Below, in pieces: positions 19,118 through 29,370 of a stretch of 64,000 nucleotides of DNA. A model generated the notes under the pieces. That model saw only the letters and a list, made by a program, of their open reading frames with translations. It made no database searches and was not told the origin of the DNA. Both the position numbers and the translations under genes were made by a program. The stretch comes from Streptomyces sp. RKAG290 (GTDB lineage: Bacteria; Actinomycetota; Actinomycetes; Streptomycetales; Streptomycetaceae): assembly GCF_023701695.1 (NCBI RefSeq), contig NZ_JAJOZC010000001.1, positions 248,001 through 312,000 of the forward strand. Reading direction: 5' to 3'. Numbering within the stretch: position 1 is the stretch's first letter; every line of letters starts with the position of its first letter.

Positions 19118-19654
19118 ATGCGTCTGTGCTCCACCCTCACCGCCGCCCTCACCGCCGCGGCCGCCGTGACCCTGACGGCCACTGGGGCCTCCGCCGCCCC
19201 GGGCTCCGCCTCCGCCGGGAGTTCGAGCCGCCCGGCCGTCTGCCAGGAGAAGGCCCTCAGGATCTCCGCCTCGCCCGGCGGGCGACAGAACACCGCCCGG
19301 ATCGCCGTGACCAACCGGGGCGGCCGCACCTGTGTGGTGGACCGGATCCCGACCGTCACCTTCCGGGGTCTGGACGGCTCGGCCCAGCCCGTACCGCCCG
19401 CCACCAGCGGCTCCTACGTGCTCTCGCCCGGCGAGCACGGATACGCCGCCGTGCGTACGGCGGCGCCGCGGACCCGCGAGGGGCACGTCGTGCGCAGCCT
19501 GTCCGTGGCAGCCGACCCCTCGCACTACGGGGTGACCTTCGGCGCCGCGAAGGTGGGCATGGACCGCGGCATCCGGGTGTGGGAGCCGGTCACCACGCTG
19601 TGGCACACCTCCCGGGGCGCGGCCGACCGCGCGTTGGCCGCGGCGACGCGCTGA
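19118..19654 (+). CDS. Secreted DUF4232-like protein
   Basis: 178 aa. Signal peptide (residues 1-27, cut near GASAAPG), then one DUF4232-type beta-sandwich with conserved Cys pair (PAVCQEK and RTCVVDRIP) and VTNRGGRTC. AAGGGGAG lies before the ATG. Widely found in Streptomyces; function unknown, exported. Confidence 0.8.
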   Translation: MRLCSTLTAALTAAAAVTLTATGASAAPGSASAGSSSRPAVCQEKALRISASPGGRQNTARIAVTNRGGRTCVVDRIPTVTFRGLDGSAQPVPPATSGSYVLSPGEHGYAAVRTAAPRTREGHVVRSLSVAADPSHYGVTFGAAKVGMDRGIRVWEPVTTLWHTSRGAADRALAAATR

Positions 19655-19736
19655 ACCACCGGGACGGGACCGGGCCCGCCCGTCCGCAGCCGTATCCGGG
19701 GCCCCGCCCAAAACGGGACCCCGCACCCCGCACCCG

Positions 19737-22016
19737 TCAGGCGCCTCGCACCGTCACCGTGCCGGACCCCTCCCCGGTGGCTCCCGTCGTCTCCGCGACC
19801 ACCCGGAACAGCCGGTCCGTGCCTTCGGCGGTGACGGTCAGGGCGCCCCCGTTCTCCTGCGCCCGGAACGTCGCGGCGGGCGCGCCCGTCAGGTCCGGCA
19901 CCGTCACCACGGCGCCGGCGGCCGCGGTCGCGGGGCCGAACACCCGCAGGGTGAGGCCGTCCAGCCAGTCGCCGTCCGGGCGCCGGTCGTCCGAGCCCCA
20001 GGGCAGCACCGCGCCCGGCCGCACCAGGACCGGCAGGCTGTCGAAGCCGTGGGTCTCGTGGCGCCAGCCCGGTCCGGTGACCGTCTCGCCGGTCAGCAGG
20101 GACGTCCAGGCGCCCTCCGGGACGTAGTACTCGACCTGCCCGTCCTCCGTGAACACCGGCGCGATCAGCAGGTCAGGTCCGAGCATGTACTGGCGGTCCA
20201 GCATCCGGGTCGTCGGATCGCCCGGGAACTCCAACAGCATGGGGCGCATCATCGGGACGCCCGTCCGGTGGGCGGTGGCCGCGGCCCCGTACAGGTACGG
20301 CATCAGCCGGTGCTTGAGCAGCGTGAACTTCCGGGTGACGTCGACCGCCTCCTCGCCGAACGCCCACGGCACCCGGTACGACACGTTGCCGTGCAGCCTG
20401 CTGTGCGAGGACATCAGGCCGAAGGCGAGCCAGCGCTTGAAGACGGCGGGGTCGGGGGTGCCCTCGAAGCCGCCGATGTCGTGGCTCCAGAAGCCGAAGC
20501 CGGACAGGCTCAGCGAGAGCCCGCCGCGCAGCGACTCGGCCATCGCGGTGAACGAGGCGAAGCAGTCGCCGCCCCAGTGCACCGGGAACTGCTGGCCGCC
20601 GGCCGTCGCGGAACGGGCGAAGAGCACCGCCTCACCGTGACCGCGCTCCTTCTCCAGGAGTTCGAAGACCGTGCGGTTGTAGATCTGCGCGTAGTAGTTG
20701 TGCATCCGCTCCGGGTCGGAGCCGTCGTGCCAGACGACGTCGGTGGGGATGCGCTCGCCGAAGTCCGTCTTGAAGCAGTCGACGCCCTGGTCCAGCAGGA
20801 CCCGCAGCTTGCTGTTGTACCAGTCCCGCGCCGCGGGATCGGTGAAGTCGACCAGCGCCATGCCCGGCTGCCACAGGTCCCACTGCCAGATGTCGCCGTC
20901 GGCCCGGCGCACCAGGTAGCCGAGTTCGGCGGCCTCCGCGAACAGCGAGGACTTCTGGGCGATGTAGGGGTTGATCCACATGCTGATCCGCAGACCGCGT
21001 TCCTTGAGCCGGGCCAGCATGCCCTCCGGGTCGGGGAACACCTCCGGGTCCCAGAGGAAGTCCGACCACTGGTACTCGCGCATCCAGAAACAGTCGAAGT
21101 GGAAGACGGACAACGGGATCTCGCGCTCGGCCATGCCGTCGACGAACGAGGTGACGGTCGCCTCGTCGTACGACGTGCAGAACGACGTGGTCAGCCAGAG
21201 GCCGAACGACCAGGCCGGCGGCAGGGCCGGGCGGCCGGTGAGGGCGGTGTAGCGGGCCAGCACCTCCTTGGGTGTCGGCCCGGCCACCACGTAGTACTCC
21301 AACGACTGGTCCTCGACGCTGAACTGCACCTGGCCCACCGACTCCGAACCGATCTCGAAGGAGACCTTGCCGGGGTGGTTGACGAAGACGCCGTAGCCGC
21401 GCGAGGAGAGGTAGAACGGGATGTTCTTGTAGGCCTGTTCGCTGCTCGTGCCGCCGTCCGCCTGCCAGATGTCGACGCTCTGGCCGTTCTTCACGTACGG
21501 GGTGAAGCGCTCGCCCAGGCCGTAGACGTTCTCGCCGATGTCCAGGGCGAGTTGGGCGATCATGTGGTGGGTGCCGTCCGGGGCGGTGGCGAAGGCGGTG
21601 CCCTTGGCGTCGACTCCGGTGAGGCGGCGTCCGTCGGCGTCGAGGAAGGTCATGCCCCAGGGGCCGTCGCCGTCCGTGCGCAGGGTCAGCGGTCCGCTGG
21701 TCAGTTCGGTGACCGCCCCGTCCCGGCGGGTACGGGCGCCGGCGGCTGCCGGGTCCAGGCCGGGCAGGCCGAAATCGGGTCCGCGGTGCACCTTTCCGGC
21801 GTGGTGCGTGGCGCGGACCCCGATGATTCCCTCCGCCGGGGAGAAGCACTCGACCGTGATGAGCGGGGTGTTGAGGGTGTCGCCGCGTCCGGAGACGTGC
21901 TTGACCGCGGCATGGGCGGTGAACCGGTCGGCGCTGACGCGCAGATCGCGGATCTCGGTCGCGTAGCAGGCGGTGACGCCCTCACGCATGAGCCAGAAGC
22001 CGTCGGTGAACTTCAT
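19737..22016 (-). CDS. yicI: GH31 alpha-xylosidase
   Basis: 759 aa. Full-length YicI-type enzyme that removes non-reducing alpha-1,6-xylose from xyloglucan oligosaccharides. Nucleophile motif CFKTDFGERIPTD, acid/base region HWGGDCFASF, and SVFHFDCFWMREYQWSDF match the alpha-xylosidase branch of GH31. No signal peptide, so cytoplasmic. Sixty-one bases downstream of the GH3 gene, with AAGGAG seven bases before its ATG: same operon. Confidence 0.93.
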   Translation of the reverse strand: MKFTDGFWLMREGVTACYATEIRDLRVSADRFTAHAAVKHVSGRGDTLNTPLITVECFSPAEGIIGVRATHHAGKVHRGPDFGLPGLDPAAAGARTRRDGAVTELTSGPLTLRTDGDGPWGMTFLDADGRRLTGVDAKGTAFATAPDGTHHMIAQLALDIGENVYGLGERFTPYVKNGQSVDIWQADGGTSSEQAYKNIPFYLSSRGYGVFVNHPGKVSFEIGSESVGQVQFSVEDQSLEYYVVAGPTPKEVLARYTALTGRPALPPAWSFGLWLTTSFCTSYDEATVTSFVDGMAEREIPLSVFHFDCFWMREYQWSDFLWDPEVFPDPEGMLARLKERGLRISMWINPYIAQKSSLFAEAAELGYLVRRADGDIWQWDLWQPGMALVDFTDPAARDWYNSKLRVLLDQGVDCFKTDFGERIPTDVVWHDGSDPERMHNYYAQIYNRTVFELLEKERGHGEAVLFARSATAGGQQFPVHWGGDCFASFTAMAESLRGGLSLSLSGFGFWSHDIGGFEGTPDPAVFKRWLAFGLMSSHSRLHGNVSYRVPWAFGEEAVDVTRKFTLLKHRLMPYLYGAAATAHRTGVPMMRPMLLEFPGDPTTRMLDRQYMLGPDLLIAPVFTEDGQVEYYVPEGAWTSLLTGETVTGPGWRHETHGFDSLPVLVRPGAVLPWGSDDRRPDGDWLDGLTLRVFGPATAAAGAVVTVPDLTGAPAATFRAQENGGALTVTAEGTDRLFRVVAETTGATGEGSGTVTVRGA

Positions 22017-22077
22017 GCGGACTCCTTGCCGGGGGCAACTGGAGGAGGAGGGAGGGGGACGGGCCGGGCGATCCGGT

Positions 22078-24951
22078 TCACTCGGCGGCCGCCGTGAAGG
22101 TGATCCCGGCCAGACGTACTGCGCCGCGCAGGGTGACGCGCAGGTCGCGGATGCCGGAGGCGCTGAGCTCGGCCCGCAGGGTGCGGTAGTCGTACGGTCC
22201 GTCGGTGGCGGCGACCGGGACGGTGACGGTGGTGCCGTCGACGGTGATCAGCACCGCCCCCTCCCCCGACGCCGACACCGCGACGCCGCCCGCTCCGGCT
22301 GCGAAGTCGCAGCGTCGGTAGAGGAGTTCGTTGCCCGTGACGAGGGCGGTGACCGCGTCGCCGTCCGTCCTCGCCCGGTCGACGATCTCGGTGCCCAGCT
22401 GCTCGTCGTAGTCGGCCGCCGCCACGCCGCGCGCCATCACGGGTCGCGGTCCGGTCGGTTCGCCGTCGACGGTGACGACGGCCGCGATCCGGATGTCCGC
22501 GCTGGACGCGCCGGCCTGGATCTCGTACGCGCCCGGCTCGACGGTCCAGCGGCCGTGCGCCACGTCCCAGTGGCCGAGTTCGGCCACCGGCACCGTGAAG
22601 TCGACACGTGCGCCCGCCCCGGGTGCCAGGTGCAGCCTGCGGTGCCCGGCCAGCTGGCGCAGCGGCCGGACGACGGACGGCGCCACCTCCCGTACGTACA
22701 GCTGGGCGACCTCGTCGGCGGCGACGCCGCCGGTGTTGGTGACGGTCAGCGACACCCGCAGCAGGTCCCCCTCGCGCTCGGCGGTCAGGGAGTCGTAGCC
22801 GAAGTCGCTGTACGAGAGCCCGTGGCCGAACGGGTAGAGCGGGGTGCCCCGGTAGTAGAGGTAGGTCTGGCGGGAGCCGATGATGTCGTAGTCCAGCAGG
22901 CCGGGCAGTTCCGCGTCGGATGCGTACCAGGTCTGCGGCAGCCGGCCTGCCGGGGAGACGTCGCCGGCCAGGACGCGGGCGAGGGCCGTGCCGGCGGCCT
23001 GGCCGCCGTGCGCGGTCCACAGCATTGCGGGGAGTGCGGCAGCCGCGTCGGCGAGGGCGTACGGGTAGGCGGAGGTGACCGCCAGGACCGTGCGCGGGTT
23101 GGCCGCATGAGCGGCGCGCCAGAGGCGTTCCTGCTGTGGGGGCAAGTCGAGGGTGGCGCGGTCCTCGGTCTCGCGCCCGTTGATGTGCGCGTCGTTGCCG
23201 ACGACGACGACCACCGTGTCGGCCGCGGCGGCGGCGCGGGCCACGGCGTCCTCGCCGCGTTCGGTCACCTCGATCTCGAAGACGGTTCCGTCGGCCCTGC
23301 CCGGTCCGGAAGTTATCTCGCCCGGGGCGGCAACCTTTACGCCGTCGGCGGCGACAGAGACATACCTACCCGTTCCGATGTGCAGAAGGCGCTGACCGCC
23401 GTCATGACCCTCCACCGCTTCCAGCCGGAACGTCTCCTGGACGATCCAGCCGCCCGGTTCGTCCGCGGAGGCGCGCACGAAGCCGTCCTCGGCCACCGAC
23501 AGGTAACGTCCGGCGGGTTCCCGCAGGGTGAGCACGCCGTTGCCCCAGTCCACAAGTGCCAGCTCCGACGGGGTGTCACCGCAGGTCAGCGGAGGCAGGT
23601 CGGTGCGGCCCGCGAGCAGCGCCGGGTCGAGCGCGCCCTCCGTGCCGCGGACCGGCTCCCGGTCCGCGTCCGCCGCGGGAATCCGCAGCCAGCCCTCCGC
23701 GCACTTCAGCCGGACCAGGTCGGCGCCCTCCGCGAAGACGACGTGCTCGGCGCCGAAGCGTTCCCTGAGCCCGTCGAGCGGGGTGGAGCGGTGGATCAGC
23801 GTGCCGCTGTACCAGTCGAGCTTGCAGGCGTCCGCGAGGAGCCCGACCACGGCGACGGTCCTGCCCGCGGTGGGGTCCAGGGGCAGCAGGCCGTCGTTCT
23901 TGAGCAGCACGACGGCCTGCTCGGCGGCCTCCAGGGCGAGCGCCCGGTGGTCTTCGGTGTCGAAGTCGGCGGTGTCCGCGTACGGATCGATGTCCGGGTC
24001 GAACTCGCCCAGCGAGAAGCGCAGTTCGAGCAGCCGGCGGACGGCCGTGTCGATGTCGTGCTCGTCGAGCAGGCCGCGTTCCAGGGCGCCGCGGATGCGG
24101 CCGGTCATCACGGCGGAGTCCTGTCCGTGGTCGGTAAAGCTGTCGACACCGGCCCGCAGTGCGGCGGCCGTCGCCTCCTCGTGGGTGTCGAAGTAGTGCT
24201 CGGAGTCGACGAGGTTGGACGGCGCCCCGGCGTCGGAGCAGACCACCAGGGACCGCTCGGTCCAGCTGCGCAACTGCTGGGCGAGCAGCGGCGAGAGGTG
24301 GTTGGGCCGCCCGTTGACCAGGTTGTACGCGGGCATGACCCCGGCCACCGCACCTGCCTGCACAGCGCCGCGGAAGGCCTTGAGGTCGTACTCGTGCAGG
24401 ACTCGCGGGCGGACCGAGGAGGAGGCGGTGTCGCGGTCGGTCTCGTTGTTGTGGGCGAGCCAGTGCTTGAGGACCGGGGCGGTCCGCCAGTAGAGCGGAT
24501 GGTCGCCGCGCAGCCCCCGGGTGTACGCGACCGCGAGGGCGGAGGTCAGGCCGGCGTCCTCGGAGTACCCCTCCTCGCCGCGTCCCCACAGCGGGTTGCG
24601 CAGCAGATTCACGGTCGGGGCCCAGACGTTGAGCCCGACCCGGTCGTCCTCGGCCCGCTTGGCCCGCACCTCGTTGCCGACCGCCTCACCGACCCGGCGC
24701 ACCAGCTCGTCGTTCCAGGTGGCCCCGAGCCCGACGGCCTGCGGGAAGACCGTGGCCGGACCCATCCAGGCGACGCCGTGCAGGGCCTCCTGGCCGGTCC
24801 TGAAGGCACCGAGACCGAGCCGGTCGACCGCCGGGGCGAACTGGTGCAGCATCGCGACGCGCTCGTCGAGCGTGAGCCGCTGAAGCAGATCGTCGATGCG
24901 CTTGGCGAAGGGCAGCTGCGGGTCGCGGAAGGGCTGCGGTTGTTCCGTCAC
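22078..24951 (-). CDS. GH3 beta-glucosidase/xylosidase with fascin-like insertion
   Basis: 957 aa, cytoplasmic. N-terminal barrel (residues ~10-330) with PVLKHWLAHNNETDRDT and nucleophile block VVCSDAGAPSNL; C-terminal alpha/beta domain begins near AAEQAVVLLKNDGLLPLD. Residues ~480-590 are a beta-trefoil-like insert resembling fascin repeats (REPAGRYLSVAEDGFVRAS and GTGRYVSVAADGVKV). A fibronectin-III-like tail follows. GTG 24951 chosen: AAGGGGA seven bases before it. Likely acts on the glucan backbone after xylose removal. Carries a LacI palindrome 81-94 bases upstream. Confidence 0.9.
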   Translation of the reverse strand: MTEQPQPFRDPQLPFAKRIDDLLQRLTLDERVAMLHQFAPAVDRLGLGAFRTGQEALHGVAWMGPATVFPQAVGLGATWNDELVRRVGEAVGNEVRAKRAEDDRVGLNVWAPTVNLLRNPLWGRGEEGYSEDAGLTSALAVAYTRGLRGDHPLYWRTAPVLKHWLAHNNETDRDTASSSVRPRVLHEYDLKAFRGAVQAGAVAGVMPAYNLVNGRPNHLSPLLAQQLRSWTERSLVVCSDAGAPSNLVDSEHYFDTHEEATAAALRAGVDSFTDHGQDSAVMTGRIRGALERGLLDEHDIDTAVRRLLELRFSLGEFDPDIDPYADTADFDTEDHRALALEAAEQAVVLLKNDGLLPLDPTAGRTVAVVGLLADACKLDWYSGTLIHRSTPLDGLRERFGAEHVVFAEGADLVRLKCAEGWLRIPAADADREPVRGTEGALDPALLAGRTDLPPLTCGDTPSELALVDWGNGVLTLREPAGRYLSVAEDGFVRASADEPGGWIVQETFRLEAVEGHDGGQRLLHIGTGRYVSVAADGVKVAAPGEITSGPGRADGTVFEIEVTERGEDAVARAAAAADTVVVVVGNDAHINGRETEDRATLDLPPQQERLWRAAHAANPRTVLAVTSAYPYALADAAAALPAMLWTAHGGQAAGTALARVLAGDVSPAGRLPQTWYASDAELPGLLDYDIIGSRQTYLYYRGTPLYPFGHGLSYSDFGYDSLTAEREGDLLRVSLTVTNTGGVAADEVAQLYVREVAPSVVRPLRQLAGHRRLHLAPGAGARVDFTVPVAELGHWDVAHGRWTVEPGAYEIQAGASSADIRIAAVVTVDGEPTGPRPVMARGVAAADYDEQLGTEIVDRARTDGDAVTALVTGNELLYRRCDFAAGAGGVAVSASGEGAVLITVDGTTVTVPVAATDGPYDYRTLRAELSASGIRDLRVTLRGAVRLAGITFTAAAE

Positions 24952-25031
24952 GTGCGGGTCCCCTTGGAGAGGTGGGAGGTATTCCGGTGCCAGGACCTCT
25001 TCGGAGCCCTCACGGAGCGTCGGAAGATCCT

Positions 25032-25045
25032 TCGAAGCGCTTCGA
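25032..25045. promoter_or_regulatory. LacI operator, GH3-GH31 side
   Basis: Perfect 14-bp palindrome TCGAAGCGCTTCGA, 81 bases before the GH3 start. The same sequence recurs at 25203 and 37864 and in 12-bp form at 37775. Confidence 0.8.
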
Positions 25046-25202
25046 TGCTCCGTGGCCGACCCCGCGCGTGTCAAGGGTCCGCCCGTGACCTCCGTACCGT
25101 CCAGGCTTACATTGCGCCAGGAAACGGTTCGGAAACAGGTCGGAGGAATCTGGAAACGGACTCTTGTGCGGCCGGGGCCCTTCACTTAACCTCGCTGCAA
25201 CA

Positions 25203-25216
25203 TCGAAGCGCTTCGA
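25203..25216. promoter_or_regulatory. LacI operator, ABC transporter side
   Basis: Perfect TCGAAGCGCTTCGA about 190 bases before the solute-binding protein gene, followed by a half site AGCTTCGA. The 24952-25407 gap holds the two divergent promoters and nothing else I can recognise. Confidence 0.8.
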
Positions 25217-25407
25217 CAGAGCTTCGACGGGGCGCCCGGCGCCCTTGACCTCCCGGGACGGTGACAGGCTCTGCCGCCTCCCTGTTGAACCGCTTCACCT
25301 GCGGCCGGTCATACCGGCTCAGTCAGCAACGCTCCACCTCAGACACAGGAACCGAGCGGCGGTCACCCGCCACGTGTCGTCCTGGTGCGCCTCGAAGGGT
25401 TGACGCA

Positions 25408-27080
25408 ATGACGCCGAATTCCTCCCCTCCTCCACGGCTCCGAGCCGGCGAAGCTTCCTCGCCACGGGCGCGGTCGCCGCCGTCGCCGTGGCCGGCGGGG
25501 TGCCGCTGCTCGCCGCGTGCGGCGGCTCCGGTTCCGGTTCCAAGGACAAGGAGGGCACGACCTCGGGCAAGGCTCTGAAGAAGGTCGTGCCGGCCTTCGC
25601 TCCGCTGAACCTGGTCGAGCCCGATGTCGCGAGCGTCAACGGTTCGAGCCCCGGCTTCACCAAGCTGCCTGACCCGCTGGTCGTCTCGGTCAAGTCCGTT
25701 CCGGGCAAGGGCTCGAAGTTCCGGGTCATGACACCGCTGTGGGGAACCGTTCCGAAGAAGAACAACCCGTACTACACGGCGGTGAACAAGGCGGTCGGCG
25801 CGACGCTGAACTTCGACCCGCAGGACGGCAACACCTACCAGGACAAGATCGGCGCGGTGCTGGCCGGTTCGGACATCCCGGATGTCATGACCATCCCGGG
25901 CTGGAACATGGTGGGCCAGATCCGCAACGCGATCAGCGCCAAGTTCGCAGACCTGTCCCCCTACTTGGCGGGCGACGCCGTCAAGAAGTACCCGAACCTG
26001 GCGAACATCCCCACGGGCGCCTGGCAGTTCTCCGTGTTCGGCGGGAAGCTGCGCGGACTGCCCATGCCGACGCCGGTCATCGGCAACGCGATCTTCTACC
26101 GCAAGGACCTGATCGGTTCCGGCGCCGTACCGGCCAGCGCGGACGACCTGCTGGCCTTCGGCAAGGAGTACACCGCTCCCCGGAAGAAGGTGTGGGCCTT
26201 CGACGACCTCTGGACCGTCATCCAGAAGATCTACGGACTGCTGCCCGACGCGCCGCACTACTGGCAGTTGGAGAACGGCAAGCTGGTCCACAAGATCGAG
26301 ACGAAGGAGTACCGCGAGGCGCTCGCCTTCGCCCGCAAGCTCCACGACGGCGGGTACGTCCACCCGGACGCCGAGGCCAACAAGGACGCCGACTCCAAGA
26401 TCCGCTTCACCAGCGGCCACGTGGTGATGTACAACGACGGCACCGGTGGCTGGAAGGGCATGGTCACCGAGCAGGCGACCGCCAACCCCGACTTCGACAT
26501 GCAGGCGCTGGACCTGTTCAACCACGACGGCGGCAAGCCGATCCTGTGGCAGGACGACCCGGCGGGCATCTTCACCTTCCTCAGCAAGAAGCTCTCCAAG
26601 GCACAGATCGAGGAGTTCCTCGCGATCGCCGACTACGCGGCCGCGCCGTACGGCACCGAGGAGTTCATGCTCACCAACTACGGCGTGAAGGGCACCCACT
26701 ACACGATCAAGGACGGCGCCCCGACCTTCACCCCGCAGGGTGTCCAGGAGGCGCAGCCCTCCACCTTCCTGTACCTCGCCTCGCCGCCGACCTCGATCGC
26801 CTACCCGGACCAGCCGCAGCTGGCCAAGGACTACGCGGGCTGGATGGCACGTCAGGCCCCGCACATCAAGAAGCCGCTCTTCTTCGGCATGCAGGTCGTC
26901 GAACCGCAGCGCTACGCCTCCCTGTACACCCCCTTCGACGACCTGCAGAAGGACATCCGCCGCGGCCGCAAGAAGGTCAGCGACATCGACGACGCGGTGG
27001 AGACCTGGAAGAAGAGCGGCGGCGAGAAGCTGCGCGCCTGGTACCAGGACATTTTCGACAAGAACGGCTCCGGCAACTGA
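25408..27080 (+). CDS. ABC transporter sugar-binding lipoprotein, apparent frameshift
   Basis: About 557 aa. Large LplA-type extracellular solute-binding protein. A Tat-like signal (SRRSFLATGAVAA) runs into a lipobox LLAACGG. ATG 25408 (MTPNSSPP) and the signal peptide are in different frames; one extra C in the C-rich stretch 25421-25433 joins them, and the signal frame has a stop just upstream without it. With two downstream permeases and no ATPase, it should use a shared ATPase such as MsiK. Substrate most likely xyloglucan oligosaccharides, from context. Confidence 0.87.
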
Positions 27081-27140
27081 CGCGTACGACGCGCGACACC
27101 CGTACGCAGGACAGCAACGACCGGATGAGGTCGTCAGAGG

Positions 27141-27167
27141 GCCGCCGGGCGCACGAAGCCCGGCGGC
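27141..27167. terminator. Intercistronic hairpin after the binding-protein gene
   Basis: Perfect 10-bp stem GCCGCCGGGC / GCCCGGCGGC with a 7-base loop, between binding protein and permease. Such hairpins commonly stabilise the upstream message or thin read-through to permeases. Confidence 0.65.
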
Positions 27168-27199
27168 CGGGGCGGAGAGCACGACATGGGGAGCACACG

Positions 27200-28318
27200 G
27201 TGAAGCCACGGGCCACGGTCGCGACCGACCCGGACCGCACCTGCGACGGGGCCGGCGCCCCGGCCGGCGGCGGCAGCGGTGACGGCAGGGACGGCAACGG
27301 CGGTCGGACGGGCAGGTCCCGGGCGATCGGTACCCGCAACTCCGGTACGAGGAGGAGCGGACCGGCGAGGAAGGGGCCAACGGGCACCGGACCGCGGGCG
27401 GGCGGCATCACCTGGCGCCAGCGGCTGCACCGCGACCGCACCCTGGTGCTGATGACGCTGCCGGCCATCGCCCTGCTGCTGGTCTTCAACTACATCCCGC
27501 TGCTCGGCAACATCGTGGCCTTCCAGGACTACGACGTCTACGACCTGGGCATCACCGGCAGTCCGTTCGTCGGCTTCGACAACTTCACCCGGATCTTCGA
27601 GGACTACCGCTTCTGGGAAGTCCTCATCAACACCCTGGTCATCTTCCTCACCCAGCTCGTCCTCTTCTTCCCCATCCCGATCGCCATCGCGCTGCTGCTC
27701 AACACGATCATGAGCGCACGGGTGCGGGCCTGGGTCCAGGCGGTCGTTTATCTGCCGCATTTCTTCTCGTGGGTGCTCGTCGTCACCGTCTTCCAGCAGA
27801 TGTTCGGCGGCGCGGGCCTGGTCGCCCAGTGGCTGCGCGAGCACGGTCATGAGGGTTTCGACCTGATGACCGATCCGGGCTTCTTCAAGTTCCTGGTCTC
27901 CGCCCAGGCCGTGTGGAAGGACGCCGGCTGGGGTGTGATCGTCTTCCTCGCCGCGCTCGCCGCCGTCAACACCGACCTCTACGAGGCCGCGGCGGTGGAC
28001 GGCGCGGGCCGCTGGCGCCGGATGTGGCACGTGACGCTGCCCGCCCTGCGTCCGGTCATCGCGCTGCTGCTCGTGCTCCGGGTGGGCAGCGCGCTCAACC
28101 TCGACTTCGAACAGATCCTGCTCCAGCGCGACCAGGTCGGCGCCGGCGCTTCGGAAATCCTCGACACCTACATCTGGTGGACGGGCATCAAGACCGGCGA
28201 CTTCGGCTACGCCGCCGCCGCCGGGATCTTCAAGGGGCTGTTCAGCGTCGCCATGGTGCTGGGTGCCAACAAGGTCGCCCACATGCTGGGCGAGCAGGGG
28301 GTGTACTCCAAAAAATGA
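27200..28318 (+). CDS. Sugar ABC transporter permease (LplB type)
   Basis: 372 aa. A long polar Gly/Arg/Thr-rich N-terminus (~residues 1-75) precedes six membrane helices. The EAA loop that docks the ATPase reads EAAAVDGAGRWRRMWHVTLP. GTG 27200 chosen for GGGGAG just upstream. Overlaps the second permease by ATGA. Part of the LacI-controlled transporter operon. Confidence 0.9.
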   Translation: MKPRATVATDPDRTCDGAGAPAGGGSGDGRDGNGGRTGRSRAIGTRNSGTRRSGPARKGPTGTGPRAGGITWRQRLHRDRTLVLMTLPAIALLLVFNYIPLLGNIVAFQDYDVYDLGITGSPFVGFDNFTRIFEDYRFWEVLINTLVIFLTQLVLFFPIPIAIALLLNTIMSARVRAWVQAVVYLPHFFSWVLVVTVFQQMFGGAGLVAQWLREHGHEGFDLMTDPGFFKFLVSAQAVWKDAGWGVIVFLAALAAVNTDLYEAAAVDGAGRWRRMWHVTLPALRPVIALLLVLRVGSALNLDFEQILLQRDQVGAGASEILDTYIWWTGIKTGDFGYAAAAGIFKGLFSVAMVLGANKVAHMLGEQGVYSKK

Positions 28319-29286
28319 CAACTCTCCTGGAACTCGAGAAGGACCCCACGGGGCCGGCACCCCGCGCGGAGACCCCGCTCCAGCGCGCGCTGCGCATGGA
28401 ACCGCGCCCCGTGTGGGAGGAGGAGCCCACCAAGGCGGGTCTCGCCTTCAAGGGCGTCGGTCTCGTCGCGATCTGCGCCGTCGTCATCGTCCCGATCTGG
28501 GTGGTGCTCGTCACCAGCCTCTCCGACACCCGGACGATCAACGACGCCGGCGGTCTGGTCGTCTGGCCGAAACACCTCACCTTCGTCGCCTACAAGGAGC
28601 TCCTCAGCGGGGGCGCGGTGACCCGCGCGGCCGCCGTGAGCGTGGGCCTCACCGCCGTCGGCACGGTGGTCAGCATGGTGGTCTCGATCCTGTGCGCGTA
28701 CGGGCTGAGCCGCCGCGACTCGTACGCCCACCGGCCGCTGCTGATGACCCTGATGGCGACGATGTTCTTCGGCGCCGGGCTCATCCCCACGTATCTGCTG
28801 GTCACGGGCATCGGGCTGAGCGACAGCTACTGGTCGATGATCCTGCCGAGCGCGATCAGCGTCTTCAACGTGCTGGTGCTGCGCGGCTTCTTCATGGACA
28901 CCGCGCCCGAACTGATCGACGCGGCCCGGATCGACGGCGCCGGCGAGTGGCGGATCCTGCTCCAGATCATCATGCCGCTGTCGCGTGCGGTGATCGCCGT
29001 GATCTCGCTGTTCTACGCGGTCGGGTACTGGAGCCAGTGGTTCAACGCGATGCTCTACATCCAGGACAGCGAGAAGTACCCGCTGCAGATGATCCTGCGT
29101 CAGCTGGTCCTCCAGCACCAGGTGCCGCCCGGCGCCATGGGCGCGGCGGTCAGCGACGGGTCGATCAACAGCCTCGCCGTGCAGATGGCGGTCATGATCC
29201 TCGCGCTGATCCCGGTGGCGGTGCTGTCGCCGTTCGTCCAGAAGCACTTCCAGAAGGGCATGCTCACCGGCGCCGTGAAGGGCTGA
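28315..29286 (+). CDS. Sugar ABC transporter permease (YtcP type)
   Basis: 323 aa. Six membrane helices; EAA loop ELIDAARIDGAGEWRILLQI. ATG overlaps the stop of the LplB-type permease. The LplB/YtcP permease pair with an LplA-type binding protein is typical for plant-polysaccharide oligosaccharide importers. Confidence 0.92.
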   Translation: MTTLLELEKDPTGPAPRAETPLQRALRMEPRPVWEEEPTKAGLAFKGVGLVAICAVVIVPIWVVLVTSLSDTRTINDAGGLVVWPKHLTFVAYKELLSGGAVTRAAAVSVGLTAVGTVVSMVVSILCAYGLSRRDSYAHRPLLMTLMATMFFGAGLIPTYLLVTGIGLSDSYWSMILPSAISVFNVLVLRGFFMDTAPELIDAARIDGAGEWRILLQIIMPLSRAVIAVISLFYAVGYWSQWFNAMLYIQDSEKYPLQMILRQLVLQHQVPPGAMGAAVSDGSINSLAVQMAVMILALIPVAVLSPFVQKHFQKGMLTGAVKG

Positions 29287-29370
29287 TCCCCCCGGCACCC
29301 GGGCCGGACCGGCCGGTCCCCCGGCCCGGCACCGCTCCTCCTCCCCTCCCCCGTCCGGAAGGTGTTCGTC

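Noticed and set aside
21973..25248. 1091-codon plus-strand frame over the GH3 gene
   Set aside because: Antisense shadow of GH3; Gly/Arg/Val-rich with no domain.
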